DNA of 64,000 nucleotides from Lujinxingia sediminis (GCF_004005565.1 NZ_SADD01000002.1:523038-587037); one strand, 5' to 3'. Shown: positions 34,035 through 45,325, counted from the stretch's first letter. Translations and numbers: made by a program. The notes: a model not told the origin generated them from the letters alone.

Positions 34035-34688
34035 ATGACCTCCTCCACCTCCCCCATCCATGTTGTCATCACGGGCTTTGAGCCCTTTGGCGACCACGCC
34101 TACAACCCTTCCTGGGACGCGGCCAGCGCCATGGCGGAAGCCCTCGGCGCGCGCCCCCACCTGCTCTCGGTAACCTACTCCAGCGCCGCGCAGTTTGCCC
34201 GCGCCCACCTGGAGACACGGGCGCACGACCCCGGCTCACGCATCATCTTCGTGCATCTGGGTCTGGCCGCGCGTCGCGATCATCTGGCCTTTGAAGAACG
34301 CGCGATCAACCGCCGCGACCACATCCCCGACAACGCCGAGCGCCCCCTCAACCCCTCGCTCCCGCCCGAGCAGCCGCTCATCGCCGACGATCTTCCGCGC
34401 CGCCATACCCAACTTCCCCTCCCCCGCCTTCGGGAGCATTACGAGCTCCTGCGCGACGCCGACCCCGATCTTCCTCCGAGCATGCTCAGCCAGGATTGCG
34501 GCTCCTACGTCTGCAACGCGCTTCTCTACCACTCGCTGCGCGCCGCCGAGGCCGCCCGCTCTCGTGGCGTTGAGGCCGACGCCCTCTTCATTCACCTCCC
34601 TCCCCTCTCCCCCGATGCTGCCCGGCGCACCGGGCGCGCCCTGGCAAAGTCCTTCATCGCGCTCTTTGACGACGACCTCATCGCTTAA
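34035..34688 (+). CDS. pcp: Pyroglutamyl-peptidase I family (peptidase C15)
   Basis: 217 residues from the ATG with GGAG six bases upstream. The family removes N-terminal pyroglutamate from peptides in the cytoplasm. Seen: VITGFEPFGDHAYNPSWDAA (N-terminal loop), HLGLAARRDHLAFEERAINR with the catalytic Glu at 87 or 88, the Cys motif SQDCGSYVCNALLYHSL (likely Cys160) and FIHLPPLSP (His187). All three residues of the Cys-His-Glu triad can be placed. The middle is slightly longer than the classic 215-residue enzymes, so substrate specificity may differ. Position directly after two solute-binding lipoproteins suggests a peptide-related role (inference). Confidence 0.85.
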   Translation: MTSSTSPIHVVITGFEPFGDHAYNPSWDAASAMAEALGARPHLLSVTYSSAAQFARAHLETRAHDPGSRIIFVHLGLAARRDHLAFEERAINRRDHIPDNAERPLNPSLPPEQPLIADDLPRRHTQLPLPRLREHYELLRDADPDLPPSMLSQDCGSYVCNALLYHSLRAAEAARSRGVEADALFIHLPPLSPDAARRTGRALAKSFIALFDDDLIA

Positions 34689-35610
34689 GCCCCTGCGCCA
34701 CCGCAACCTCCTCCAGCGTACGTCGTAGCCACTTATGTGCCCCGCTGCGATGCGTGCGCGGGTGCCAGGCCATCGACACCGTGCCCCGCTCCAGCTCCAC
34801 CGGTGGCTCAAAGATGCGTAACGGCAGATAATTCGCAAAACTCTCCGCCACACTGCGCGAGGTTGTCAGCACATAATCGGTCGCCGCCACCAGGTGCGGT
34901 GCCACCATAAAGTGCGGCACCACCACCGCCACCCGCCGCGAGCGCCCCCGCTCGGCCAACGTCATGTCGACCACCCCTTCATCATCACCCCGCGGTGAGA
35001 CGAGGATGTGCGAAAGGTTGCAGTACGTGTCCAGATCCAGCGTCTTCCCCACCCCCGGGTGCCCTCGGCGCACCACCGAGACCAGATCGAGCTGAAAGAG
35101 ATCTTTGCGATAAAGCGTCTCCGGCACATGCTCCGGTAACCCCAACGTCAGCACCAGATCGAGCTGTCCGGTGGCCAACCTCTCCACCGGCGAGCTCCTT
35201 CCGAGCTCGCGCACCCGAAGATCGATGCCCGGAGCTTCGCGCTCCAGACGCTCGATCAGCGGCGGCAACAACACAAACTGCGCATAGTCATTGGTCGCCA
35301 GCCTGAACACCCGCGCGCTGCTCGCCGGCTCAAAACGCTCCGGCGGGGACACCGCAACCTGCAGTGCCTCCAGCGCCACCTTTAGCGGTCCGGCCAACTC
35401 CTGGGCGCGCTCGGTAGGCACCATGTGGCGGCCCGAGCGCACCAGAAGCTCATCGCCAAAGACCTCGCGCAGCCTCCCCAGCGTGTGACTCATCGCCGAC
35501 TGGCTCAACCCCACCTGGCGCGCAGCCTCACTGACACTTCCCACCGTCAGCAGCACATCGAGCGCCACGAGCAGGTTCATGTCCACGTCTTTTAAATGAA
35601 TCTGATTCAT
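34678..35610 (-). CDS. LysR-family transcriptional regulator
   Basis: 310 residues from the ATG giving MNQIHLKDVDMNLLVALDVL; a start at 35625 is possible. The winged helix-turn-helix spans residues about 10-65 (SVSEAARQVGLSQSAMSHTLGRLREVFG, then DELLVRSGRHMVPTERAQEL). The effector-binding domain (about 90-300) has the usual two-lobed pattern (LPPLIERLEREAPGIDLRV, GQLDLVLTLGLPEHV). It overlaps the 3' end of pcp by 11 bases in the opposite direction. It is divergent from the YceI gene, so it probably controls that gene and itself. Confidence 0.93.
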   Translation of the reverse strand: MNQIHLKDVDMNLLVALDVLLTVGSVSEAARQVGLSQSAMSHTLGRLREVFGDELLVRSGRHMVPTERAQELAGPLKVALEALQVAVSPPERFEPASSARVFRLATNDYAQFVLLPPLIERLEREAPGIDLRVRELGRSSPVERLATGQLDLVLTLGLPEHVPETLYRKDLFQLDLVSVVRRGHPGVGKTLDLDTYCNLSHILVSPRGDDEGVVDMTLAERGRSRRVAVVVPHFMVAPHLVAATDYVLTTSRSVAESFANYLPLRIFEPPVELERGTVSMAWHPRTHRSGAHKWLRRTLEEVAVAQGLKR

Positions 35611-35735
35611 AGAAACAACGTACATTATGCATTTGAAAGATAAAAGCCTGTGCGCAGACTTGAGGATGTCGCAGCGAATCCGCTGCATAACAACTCACCA
35701 TAAGCTCTCAAGCATGCCTCAAAAGGAGTCGCACC

Positions 35736-36266
35736 ATGGCCAACGCCACCTGGAACTTCGACATCTCCCACTCCGACGTCGCCTTCAAAGTGCGCCACAT
35801 GATGTTCGCCAAAGTCACCGGTCGTTTCACCGACTGGACCGGTACTCTGGAGTTTGATGCGGAGAATCCCTCTGCGGCCAAAACGTCCGTCATGATTCAG
35901 GCCGCAAGCATCAACACCTCCAACGAGGACCGCGACAATCACCTGCGCTCCGGCGACTTCTTCGATGCCGAGAAGTTCCCCACCCTTGCCTTCGCAAGCA
36001 CCGCTTTTAAGACCGAAGGCAAAAAGATTCTCATCGAAGGCAATCTCACCATCCGCGACGTCACCAAACCCGTCACCCTCGAAGCCGAGTTCCTGGGCAA
36101 AGCCGTCGACCCCTGGGGTAACGACCGCGTCGGGTTTAACGCCTCAACCTCCATCAACCGCAAGGACTTCGGTCTGACCTGGAACCAGGCCCTTGAGGCC
36201 GGTGGCGTACTCGTCGGAGAAAACATCGAGATCGAAATCACCGTCCAGGCGGTCAAAGCCGGCTAA
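35736..36266 (+). CDS. YceI-family protein
   Basis: 176 residues with AAAAGGAGTCGCACC upstream of ATG. YceI proteins are lipocalin-like beta-barrels that bind a polyisoprenoid chain and are often induced by base or stress. Motifs: WNFDISHSDVAFKVRHMMFA, the VTGRFTDWTGTLEFD strand, DNHLRSGDFFDAEKFPTLAF and GNLTIRDVTKPVTLEAEFLG, with the conserved final NRKDFGLTWNQALEAGGVLVG. There is no signal peptide, so this copy may be cytoplasmic. It is probably regulated by the divergent LysR protein. A strong bidirectional terminator follows. Confidence 0.95.
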   Translation: MANATWNFDISHSDVAFKVRHMMFAKVTGRFTDWTGTLEFDAENPSAAKTSVMIQAASINTSNEDRDNHLRSGDFFDAEKFPTLAFASTAFKTEGKKILIEGNLTIRDVTKPVTLEAEFLGKAVDPWGNDRVGFNASTSINRKDFGLTWNQALEAGGVLVGENIEIEITVQAVKAG

Positions 36267-36341
36267 AGGTTGCATCAACTCGCCACCGCGCCTCCCGACT
36301 CTGCGATCCTACAACCACGCATCTGAAGTCGCGGTGGTGAG

Positions 36342-36383
36342 AAAAAAAAAGACCGCCGGAGTGAACTCCGGCGGTCTTTTTTT
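36342..36383. terminator. Bidirectional terminator between YceI and rpoD
   Basis: GACCGCCGGAGT (36351-36362) and ACTCCGGCGGTC (36365-36376) pair perfectly, with nine A upstream and seven T downstream, so it works on both strands. Confidence 0.96.
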
Positions 36384-36446
36384 AGCTGATTGCAGCCACT
36401 GCGCGATTGCTTAGTCGTCGCTTCCGGGACTCATCGCCCCGGCTCC

Positions 36447-38249
<1,803 letters not shown>

Positions 38250-38462
38250 CAAACTTCTCCTTGGTACGTGCCACTTCGACCGACGGATCGGGTCGGCGCT
38301 GTCGTCGCGTTTACTCCCCCACCCCATCTCTTAGATGGTCGAGGAGGCCGGGGCAAGAAACTGCGCTTGAGGATGGTTATTCCGGGCGAACTCAAAGGAT
38401 TTCGCTAAATTATCAACGCCTTATCCTGATTCAAGAGGGGTTAGGGTGGCCACTTTCACGTC

Positions 38463-40292
38463 TCATCCCGAGGCCGAGCTCGGAGAGCTCGCATCGAGAT
38501 CGAGGGCCTTTCGAAACTGGCGAACCTGCTCGAGCTGCTCGTTGATCTGCACAAAGCGCTCTCGCTCGCTGCGAAAGTCGACGTTGTTGAGCTCCCGCTG
38601 CAGATGCTCGTCCATGCGCACCGCCCACGCCTTCTTGAGCGTCCGCACGCAGTCCCGGTACCAACGCAGCGCCTCTTCCGGACCGTAAAGGCGCTGACTT
38701 TCGACCTCGGCCAGAGCCGCGATCACCGTCTCACGCATCCCGCCCGGCGGGGTGGCCTCTAAGAGCAGCGGCCGGTTGATACCATCATGGGTTTGGTAGT
38801 GGTTTTGGACCACGCGCAGAAAGTCGGCAAGTTCTTGACTGGAAAGGAGTTTGTCAAGCTCTTCGCGAAAAAAGTCCGAGAGCCACTTCGGCTGATCGAG
38901 CAAGACCGCCAGAACACCGTACTCCGCGCTGGGCAGTCGCGTGCCCTGTCCGGCTTTCAGCACGGCCTGACGGGCCTGATCGCGCCGCTCCGGGGGACGT
39001 TTGAGATAATCTTTTAACAGCGCCGGCTCGATCGCCAGACGTCGGGCGACCTCCCGGGCGTAATGCTCCCAGGCGGCCGGCTCTTTGACCTGGGTGAGGA
39101 TGGTACCCACCCCTTCGAGCGCGCCAAGACGCGCCTCAATGGTGGCACCCTCCACCGGCTTGATCGCCCGGTCGAGCGCCCAGGCCACCAGGGGCTGGGC
39201 CGCCTCCATGCGCGCGCGCAGCGCCTCGGCGCCCTCACGTCGCACGAAGGTGTCGGGGTCGTCGGCCTCATCAAAACGCACGACCACCGCCTCCAACCCC
39301 GCACTCTCCAATGCACCCAGACATCGCAACGTGGCCTCCTCACCAGCCGAATCGCCATCAAACGCAATGATCACCCGGCGCGCAAAACGCCGCAGAAGAC
39401 GCGCCTGAACCTCGGTCAGCGCGGTGCCCATCGGGGCGACCGTCACGCCGATGCCCGCGCCGTGAAGCGCGATCACGTCGAAGTTGCCCTCGACCACAAG
39501 CGCCTGCTCCTCCTTGCCCATGGCCGACTTCGCCACATCAAGCCCGTAGAGTTGCTCCCCCTTGGTGTAAAAGGGCGTCTCCGGGGAGTTGATGTATTTA
39601 GCGCCGCCGCCATCAGAAGCAAGAGCTCGTCCCCCGAAAGCCAGGGTATTTCCCCAGACATCGACCACCGGAAAGACCACACGGTGGCGGAAACGGTCGT
39701 AATGACCGCCGCGATCGTTGGCGATCGCCAGGCCGGCACGCTCCAGCCAGGCTGGCTTAAAGCCCTTTTGGCCCAGCGCCTCAATCGTGTTCTCCCAGCC
39801 ATCAGGCGCATAGCCCAGCCCGAAAGTGCGTGCGGTCGCTTCGTCGATCCCGCGCTCGGCCAGGTAGCGCCGGGCAACCTCACCGCGCGCCCCCCAGAGC
39901 TGCTCCTGATAGAAGTCGCGGGCGGCTTCCATGATCGCGAGGTAGATCTTTTTGCCCTCGCGACGCTTACGCGCCGCCTCGGCCTGCTGCGGACTCTCCT
40001 CAGGAATCTCAATGCCGGCGCGCTCCGCCAATGTGCGCACCGTCTCCGGGAAGTTCCACCCTTCGATCGACATCAAGAACTGAATGACGTTGCCGCCCTC
40101 ACTGCACCCGAAGCACTTGTAGATGCCCATCCCCGGATGCACAAAGAAGCTCGGCGAGTTCTCGTCATGGAAGGGGCAGAGCCCCTTGTAGTTGTTGCCG
40201 GCGCGCTTGAGCGAGACGTACTGCTGGACGGTCTGCAAGATGTCCGTGCGAGCGAGCACGTCTTCTATCACGGACTGCGGTATCAATCCCAT
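38463..40292 (-). CDS. dnaG: DNA primase
   Basis: 609 residues. It synthesises RNA primers at the replication fork. The N-terminal CHC2 zinc ribbon is complete: Cys39, His42, Cys60, Cys63 (in CPFHDENSPSFF and YKCFGCSEGG). The TOPRIM catalytic core shows ALVVEGNFDVIALHGAGI (Glu of motif 1) and IIAFDGDSAGEEA (DxD-like motif). The C-terminal helicase-binding part ends the protein. It is 213 bases upstream of rpoD on the same strand, the core of the macromolecular-synthesis operon, although rpsU is not present before it. Confidence 0.98.
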   Translation of the reverse strand: MGLIPQSVIEDVLARTDILQTVQQYVSLKRAGNNYKGLCPFHDENSPSFFVHPGMGIYKCFGCSEGGNVIQFLMSIEGWNFPETVRTLAERAGIEIPEESPQQAEAARKRREGKKIYLAIMEAARDFYQEQLWGARGEVARRYLAERGIDEATARTFGLGYAPDGWENTIEALGQKGFKPAWLERAGLAIANDRGGHYDRFRHRVVFPVVDVWGNTLAFGGRALASDGGGAKYINSPETPFYTKGEQLYGLDVAKSAMGKEEQALVVEGNFDVIALHGAGIGVTVAPMGTALTEVQARLLRRFARRVIIAFDGDSAGEEATLRCLGALESAGLEAVVVRFDEADDPDTFVRREGAEALRARMEAAQPLVAWALDRAIKPVEGATIEARLGALEGVGTILTQVKEPAAWEHYAREVARRLAIEPALLKDYLKRPPERRDQARQAVLKAGQGTRLPSAEYGVLAVLLDQPKWLSDFFREELDKLLSSQELADFLRVVQNHYQTHDGINRPLLLEATPPGGMRETVIAALAEVESQRLYGPEEALRWYRDCVRTLKKAWAVRMDEHLQRELNNVDFRSERERFVQINEQLEQVRQFRKALDLDASSPSSASG

Positions 40293-40539
40293 GAAGTCTC
40301 ATCGTGCGTGGAGAGGGGGGGCGAAAGCGCCGGGGACGGCGTTCTTTCGCCAACGAGGTTGGCAGCTGCGGGCAAGTCTAAGGCGCTAAAAAACAACCTC
40401 GCAGAGTGAGCGCTACATCAGCGGAATCACCAGCGCCGGTCGATCAGTGTACCAGCCGGCCATCTGCTGTCAAATTTTGTGGAGTACAATCGCTCCACCC
40501 CCCGCTCGCCCGCAGCGCGCGGGGGGAAGACACGTCCGA

Positions 40540-41529
40540 TCACCCTGTCACGCAGTAGGCCCCTGGCGAGAGGGATTCGATATCATCGCGGCAGCGCTCG
40601 CCATCGCCACAATCCTCACAGGGGCAATTGAGGCATCCGCGTGCCGGGCGCACGCCCCGGCACTCCGCGCCGCCCAGCCCCAGCGCACAGACCTCACTGG
40701 CTTCACAGACTTCCCCGCAGGGCGATCCCTGGAAGGGACGCGGCCCGCAGTAGAGCGGGTCGACCTGCCGGAAACCGGGCAAACACGAAAGGCCCTCGCC
40801 CTGGGTGCATTCGATCCAGCCAAAACCGCAGCCACCGGTGCCACAGGCGCCCTCTTTGCAATGCCCCAGCCCGCAGCTTGCGTCGCAGCTACCGCAGTGA
40901 CGCGCGTCAGTCTCAAGGTCCACACACTCTCCACCGCAGAGGGTGTAGCCGGGGCGACAGGTGCACTGCCCCAGATTGCAGGAGGCCCCGGCGGGGCAGA
41001 CCTCGCCACAGCCGCCGCAGTTATCGGCGTCGCGAAGCACCTCCTGACAGGCGTTGCCGCTGCCGCAGGCCTCCATGGTTCCGGTGCAGCCGCACTGGCC
41101 GTTGTTGCACACGCCGAACTCTCCGTCGCAGGCGTTTCCGCAGCTGCCGCAGTGATCGGGGTCGTTGCCCAGGTTCACCTCCTGGCCGTTGCAGATCTCG
41201 GTCCCCGGCTCAGCGGTATCTGGCGAGTCGACATCGGGCACCTCGGCGTCGGGCGAGTCGGCGTCGGGCGAATCGGCGTCGGGCACCTCCGAGTCTGGCG
41301 AGTCGGCGTCGGCAGGCACCGGATCACCATCTGGAGCGTCGGCGTCGGTATCGGATGGATCGCCGCCCTGCGTATCGTTCTCGCTGTCCGCATCACCGGG
41401 GTCTTCCAGATCCCAGCCGGTATCTTCGTCGGGCCGGTACTCACCGCTCTGAGGATCAAAGCTGCAAGCTCCCACGCCCATCCCGAGCGCCACCAACACC
41501 ACTGCCATCATCCGCCATGTCGCCATCAT
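40540..41529 (-). CDS. Cys-rich lipoprotein with Asp/Pro linker
   Basis: About 329 residues. The start is one of two adjacent ATGs after GAGG. The lipobox is ALGMGVGAC. Residues about 25-115 are an Asp/Ser/Pro/Ala-rich spacer built of SPDADSPDA-like units. The C-terminal 210 residues are Cys-dense with repeated CGSCGNAC, CGGCGEVC, CNNGQCGC, CNLGQCTC and CGSCDASC segments. These resemble the Cys-rich modules seen in myxobacterial surface proteins, probably fully disulfide-bonded. I cannot name a family. It is divergent from the MBL-fold gene. A C-rich hairpin (40500-40532) lies after the stop. Confidence 0.8.
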   Translation of the reverse strand: MMATWRMMAVVLVALGMGVGACSFDPQSGEYRPDEDTGWDLEDPGDADSENDTQGGDPSDTDADAPDGDPVPADADSPDSEVPDADSPDADSPDAEVPDVDSPDTAEPGTEICNGQEVNLGNDPDHCGSCGNACDGEFGVCNNGQCGCTGTMEACGSGNACQEVLRDADNCGGCGEVCPAGASCNLGQCTCRPGYTLCGGECVDLETDARHCGSCDASCGLGHCKEGACGTGGCGFGWIECTQGEGLSCLPGFRQVDPLYCGPRPFQGSPCGEVCEASEVCALGLGGAECRGVRPARGCLNCPCEDCGDGERCRDDIESLSPGAYCVTG

Positions 41530-41652
41530 CGCCTCATCGCATCGCGCATCCGAAATGCAGCTCGGGTGCCCATTATTTTGTCCGGCCAGCGGTGCTCGTA
41601 ACGCCCAGAACACACGCTGACACACTCTCAAGTCACCGCCTCCCATCACTTT

Positions 41653-42813
41653 ATGCGATCGCCCGAAGACTCGCCACTTGGCAAGAACAAGGCCCCGGGT
41701 GTAGGTCTGCCCTCCCCCGCGATGCCTCACTACGAGGCGTCCTCCCCGCATGCCCCCTCTGCAAGACCGAGGCCCCCCTTGAACGACGCATCCACCGAGA
41801 CCTACCTTCGCAAACCCTGGGGAAGCTCCGTTCGCATGGAAGACGATCTGTGGCGGCTTCGCCTGAAGAACCCGGTGGGAAGCCTGCTGGTCAACACCTT
41901 CGTCTACCGCCACCGCGAGACGCTGGCCGTCATCGATCCGGGCTGGCCCTGGGAGGTGCAACTTCTGGAAGACGCCCTCCAGGATTTGAACTTCGGAGGC
42001 ATTAAGGCTGTGACGCACTGGCTCTACACCCATAGCCACATCGATCATATGGGGTCTGCCGTGCTGCTACAGCGTCGCAGTGAGGCGCCGCATATGGTCT
42101 GGCCCTGGGTAGAGCCCCAGCTTGAGCGCTGGCATCACTACCAGGACCGGGTCAACGACTGGACGCCCTGGGTGGAGGCGGCGTTTGCGGAGCCGCAGCG
42201 CTCCCGGATTCTCGAAGAGAGGGTCGGTCGGAGCGCCGGGGGTGCGCGCATGCTCGAGCGCTTCGGCCCCGGCGCGCTCACTCGCATCCGACGCTACGAG
42301 GTCGGCGAAACCCTGGAGGTAGGCGAACTTCGCCTGGAGTTGCTCGACGCCCGGGGCCACGACCCGAGCCACCTGGCTCTCTGGGAGCCCACCCGACGCT
42401 GGCTCTTCTCCGGCGACCTTCTGCTGGCGATGCCCAGCCCCTTGAGCCGTGCGATGGGCGATGACCTTAGTCTCTACGAAGAGAGCCTCAAACGCGTCGC
42501 CCGGCTGCCCGCCGAACTCTTGCTCACCGGCCACGGCACTCACCAACGCGGCGACGATATCGCCCGCGCCGTCGCACGCTCCCGGGACCAGGTCGCATCG
42601 CTCGACCTCAACCTTCGCCAGGCACTCAGCCCCGAGCCCACTGACCTCTACACCCTGGTTCTGAAGATGGTCGGCGGCAAAGCCCTGGAACCCGCCTCCC
42701 GCTGGTGGGTTCATATCGCCAACAGCGACACCCACCTCCAGCGCATGGTCGCGCGTGGCGAAGTTGAGCTTATCGACGATGCGCGCGGGCCCTTATACCG
42801 CAGCCGCGGCTGA
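41653..42813 (+). CDS. Metallo-beta-lactamase fold hydrolase
   Basis: 386 residues from the first ATG; the first 40 residues look non-conserved, and an ATG at 41722 or a TTG at 41779 (GAGG upstream) may be the true start. The MBL core begins VGSLLVNTFVYRHRETLAVI and contains THSHIDHMGSAVLLQ, the HxHxDH zinc motif. A later His is in DARGHDPSHLALWE, FSGDLLLAMPSPLS carries the ligand Asp, and a last His is in LLLTGHGTHQRGDD. All five expected ligands appear. Such enzymes hydrolyse thioesters, lactones or phosphodiesters; the substrate is unknown. Array H starts right after the stop. Confidence 0.87.
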   Translation: MRSPEDSPLGKNKAPGVGLPSPAMPHYEASSPHAPSARPRPPLNDASTETYLRKPWGSSVRMEDDLWRLRLKNPVGSLLVNTFVYRHRETLAVIDPGWPWEVQLLEDALQDLNFGGIKAVTHWLYTHSHIDHMGSAVLLQRRSEAPHMVWPWVEPQLERWHHYQDRVNDWTPWVEAAFAEPQRSRILEERVGRSAGGARMLERFGPGALTRIRRYEVGETLEVGELRLELLDARGHDPSHLALWEPTRRWLFSGDLLLAMPSPLSRAMGDDLSLYEESLKRVARLPAELLLTGHGTHQRGDDIARAVARSRDQVASLDLNLRQALSPEPTDLYTLVLKMVGGKALEPASRWWVHIANSDTHLQRMVARGEVELIDDARGPLYRSRG

Positions 42814-42814
42814 A

Positions 42815-43273
42815 CGAAGGCCTGGCACCCGATCTTCGCCAGCATGTTCGAACGCCTGGCACCCGATCATTTCAATACATCTGGCGACACGATCGAACGC
42901 CTGGCACCCGTTCATTTCCTGCAACTTCGGCGATGCGATCGAACGCCTGGCTCCCGAGCTTCGCCAGCATGTTCGAACGCCTGGCACCCGTTCATTTCAA
43001 TACATCTGGCGACACGATCGAACGCCTGGCACCCGAGCTTCGCCAACAGATTCGAACGCCTGGCACCCGTTCATTTCCTGCAACTTCGGCGATGCGATCG
43101 AACGCCTGGCACCCGTTCATTTCAAAAAATCCGGCGATGCGATCGAACGCCTGGCACCCGTTCATTTCCTGTAACTTCGGCGATGCGATCGAACGCCTGG
43201 CACCCGAGCTTCGCCAACAGATTCGAACGCCTGGCACCCGCACCTCCTTGAAACGATCGCACAGGTGCCAGAC
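42815..43273. repeat. Repeat array H: eleven units, the largest array
   Basis: Eleven cores (first GAAGGCCTGGCACC, the rest CGAACGCCTGGC(A/T)CCCG) separated by four spacer types: an ATCTTCGCCAGCATGTT/AGCTTCGCCA-type about 19 bases long, and longer CATTTC-based spacers (with AATACATCTGGCGACACGAT, CTGCAACTTCGGCGATGCGA or AAAAAATCCGGCGATGCGAT endings). Spacer types alternate in an irregular order, consistent with block duplications. A reversed partial core (CAGGTGCCAGACACC) closes the array beside glmS. Confidence 0.96.
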
Positions 43274-43281
43274 ACCCCCTC

Positions 43282-45117
43282 TCACTCCACCGTCACGCTC
43301 TTAGCGAGGTTGCGGGGCTGGTCGACGTCGGTGCCCTTGAAATCGGCGATGTGATAGGCAATCAGCTGTACGGCGACCACCGAGATCAGCGGCTGCACAA
43401 ACTCGGCGGCTTGAGGCAAGCGAATGACCACGTCGGCGAATTGCTCCAGACGCTCGTCGCCCTCATCACCGATGGCGATGATGCGACCGCCGCGCGCGCG
43501 AACCTCTTCGAGGTTGGAGGCCGTTTTCTCGTAAACCCGATTCCTGGGGCAGAGAACCACCACCGGCAACTGCTTGTCGATCAGCGCGATCGGGCCGTGC
43601 TTCATCTCGCCGGCGGCATAGCCTTCGGCGTGAATGTAGCTGATCTCTTTGAGCTTGAGAGCCCCCTCGGCCGCGATCGGGAACTGGTTCCCACGCCCCA
43701 GGTAGAGAAAGGAGTGCGCTTTGGAGAACTGCCGGGCAATGGCCTCGTAGGGAGCCATATCGCGCAACATCACCTCCATCTCGGCCGGCACCTCGCGCAG
43801 CGCTTCAATAAGCTTGCGCGCTTCCCCGGAGGGGAGCGTGCCGCGCAGTCGACCCAGACAGATCGCCATCATCCCCATCGCCGCCAATTGCGTGGTAAAC
43901 GCCTTGGTGCTGGCAACGCCGATCTCGGGGCCGGCGTGGGTGTAGAGCACCCCGTCACTCTCGCGGGCGATTGTGGACTCAATCACATTACATACGCAGA
44001 GCGTGCGCGCGCCCAGCGTGCGCGCCTCGCGCAACGCCGCAAGTGTATCGGCGGTCTCGCCGGACTGGCTCACACCGATGACCACCGTGTTGGCGCTGAC
44101 GATCGGGTCGCGGTAGCGGAACTCGCTGGCCAGCTCCACCTCCACAGGAATGCGGGCGTGCTGCTCGATCATGTAGCGCCCCACCTGGGCGGCAAAGTAG
44201 CTGGTGCCACAGGCCACAAACACGATCTTATCAATGGCCTTTACCGCATCTTCATCCAGGGCGAGCTCCGGCAGGTTCACCTCCCCGCGCTCCACGCTCA
44301 CTCGCCCCCGCAGGGTATCGATGATGCGGGCGGGCTGCTCGAAGATCTCCTTGAGCATAAAATGCTTGTAGCCCTGCTTCTCCGCCGAGATCGGATCCCA
44401 GCTGATGGTCTTGACGGGCCGTTCCACAGGCGCGCATGCGGCATCAAAGATCTCAATGCCCTGGCGACTGAGAACCGCCGTGTCACCATCTTCGAGAAAG
44501 ATAAAGTCACGGGTATGGCTGAGCACCGCCGGCACATCGGAGGCCGCAAATGCCCCGGAACTCCCGCGCGCGACCACCATCGGCGAAGCAAAACGCGCCA
44601 CCACGAGCTCCTCGGGCTTCTCGCTGAGCATCACCAGAAGCGCGTACGACCCCTCAATGCGCTCCAGCGCCTGGCAGGTGGCCTGGTGCAGGCTTGTCGC
44701 TCCCTGCTCCAGCGCATCATCAATCAGGTGCGCCACCACCTCGGTGTCGGTTTCACTGGAGAACTCCCGGCCGCGGGCGCGCAGCTCATCTTTGAGCTCC
44801 AGGTAGTTTTCAATGATGCCATTATGGGCCACCACCACCTGCCCGGCGCGATGCGGGTGCGCGTTGAGTTCGGTGGGCCGCCCGTGGGTCGCCCAGCGCG
44901 TGTGCCCCAGCCCAATGCTGCCGTCGAAAGGCTCGCGATGGTACGCCGCCTCCAGACGCGCCAGCTTGCCTTCGGCGCGGCAGATCTGGACCTGCCCCTC
45001 ATCATCGGCGATTGCAATGCCGGCCGAGTCATAGCCGCGATACTCCAGCTTTCGCAGCCCGCTAAGCAGAATGTCGCTGCACGTCTGCTCCCCAACATAC
45101 CCCACGATTCCACACAT
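43282..45117 (-). CDS. glmS: Glutamine-fructose-6-phosphate aminotransferase
   Basis: 611 residues starting MCGIVGYVGEQTC, so the N-terminal nucleophile Cys2 is present after Met removal. It makes glucosamine-6-phosphate for peptidoglycan and lipopolysaccharide. The glutaminase domain (about 2-240) contains SIGLGHTRWATHGRPTELNA and VVAHNGIIENY. Two SIS isomerase domains follow (VACGTSYFAAQVGRYMIEQH, VIGVSQSGETADTLAALREA, then FLYLGRGNQFPIAAEGALKL). The C-terminus KSVTVE is the family end. GAGGA lies just upstream. No glmS ribozyme is visible. Confidence 0.98.
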   Translation of the reverse strand: MCGIVGYVGEQTCSDILLSGLRKLEYRGYDSAGIAIADDEGQVQICRAEGKLARLEAAYHREPFDGSIGLGHTRWATHGRPTELNAHPHRAGQVVVAHNGIIENYLELKDELRARGREFSSETDTEVVAHLIDDALEQGATSLHQATCQALERIEGSYALLVMLSEKPEELVVARFASPMVVARGSSGAFAASDVPAVLSHTRDFIFLEDGDTAVLSRQGIEIFDAACAPVERPVKTISWDPISAEKQGYKHFMLKEIFEQPARIIDTLRGRVSVERGEVNLPELALDEDAVKAIDKIVFVACGTSYFAAQVGRYMIEQHARIPVEVELASEFRYRDPIVSANTVVIGVSQSGETADTLAALREARTLGARTLCVCNVIESTIARESDGVLYTHAGPEIGVASTKAFTTQLAAMGMMAICLGRLRGTLPSGEARKLIEALREVPAEMEVMLRDMAPYEAIARQFSKAHSFLYLGRGNQFPIAAEGALKLKEISYIHAEGYAAGEMKHGPIALIDKQLPVVVLCPRNRVYEKTASNLEEVRARGGRIIAIGDEGDERLEQFADVVIRLPQAAEFVQPLISVVAVQLIAYHIADFKGTDVDQPRNLAKSVTVE

Positions 45118-45235
45118 AGAGTCCTCGCTCTGTGATCCGCTCTCCGGACATCCCTGTCGTCGAACTGGCCGACACCACTCGCCACAACCTGCGAGCACCC
45201 GACCTCCCCCGCGTTTCTAACGAAAACGACCTGAA

Positions 45236-45266
45236 TAACACGGGGCGGCCTTACGACCGCCCCGCT
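45236..45266 (-). terminator. Hairpin after the lipoprotein gene, in front of glmS
   Basis: CGGGGCGG/CCGCCCCG stem with an 8-base loop followed on the minus strand by GTTATT. It lies about 60 bases past the stop of the lipoprotein gene ending at 45326. Confidence 0.6.
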
Positions 45267-45325
45267 TCTAACACAACTTCGAGGCACTTCTCACCTGCCA
45301 AGGTGACACCTCAACAAAATGCAAC

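Noticed and set aside
42815..43273. CRISPR array
   Set aside because: Cores recur at regular spacing, but the spacers are the same within each locus instead of unique, the units vary in length, and no cas gene is in the window.
42755..43304. Proteins made of RTPGTRS- or ERLAP-type repeats in several frames (also in other arrays)
   Set aside because: These are translations of the intergenic repeat arrays when the period is a multiple of three or frames happen to stay open; no ribosome site, start context or homology supports them.
45118..45240. glmS ribozyme upstream of glmS
   Set aside because: No conserved core seen; the leader is short and the hairpin there belongs to the terminator of the preceding gene.
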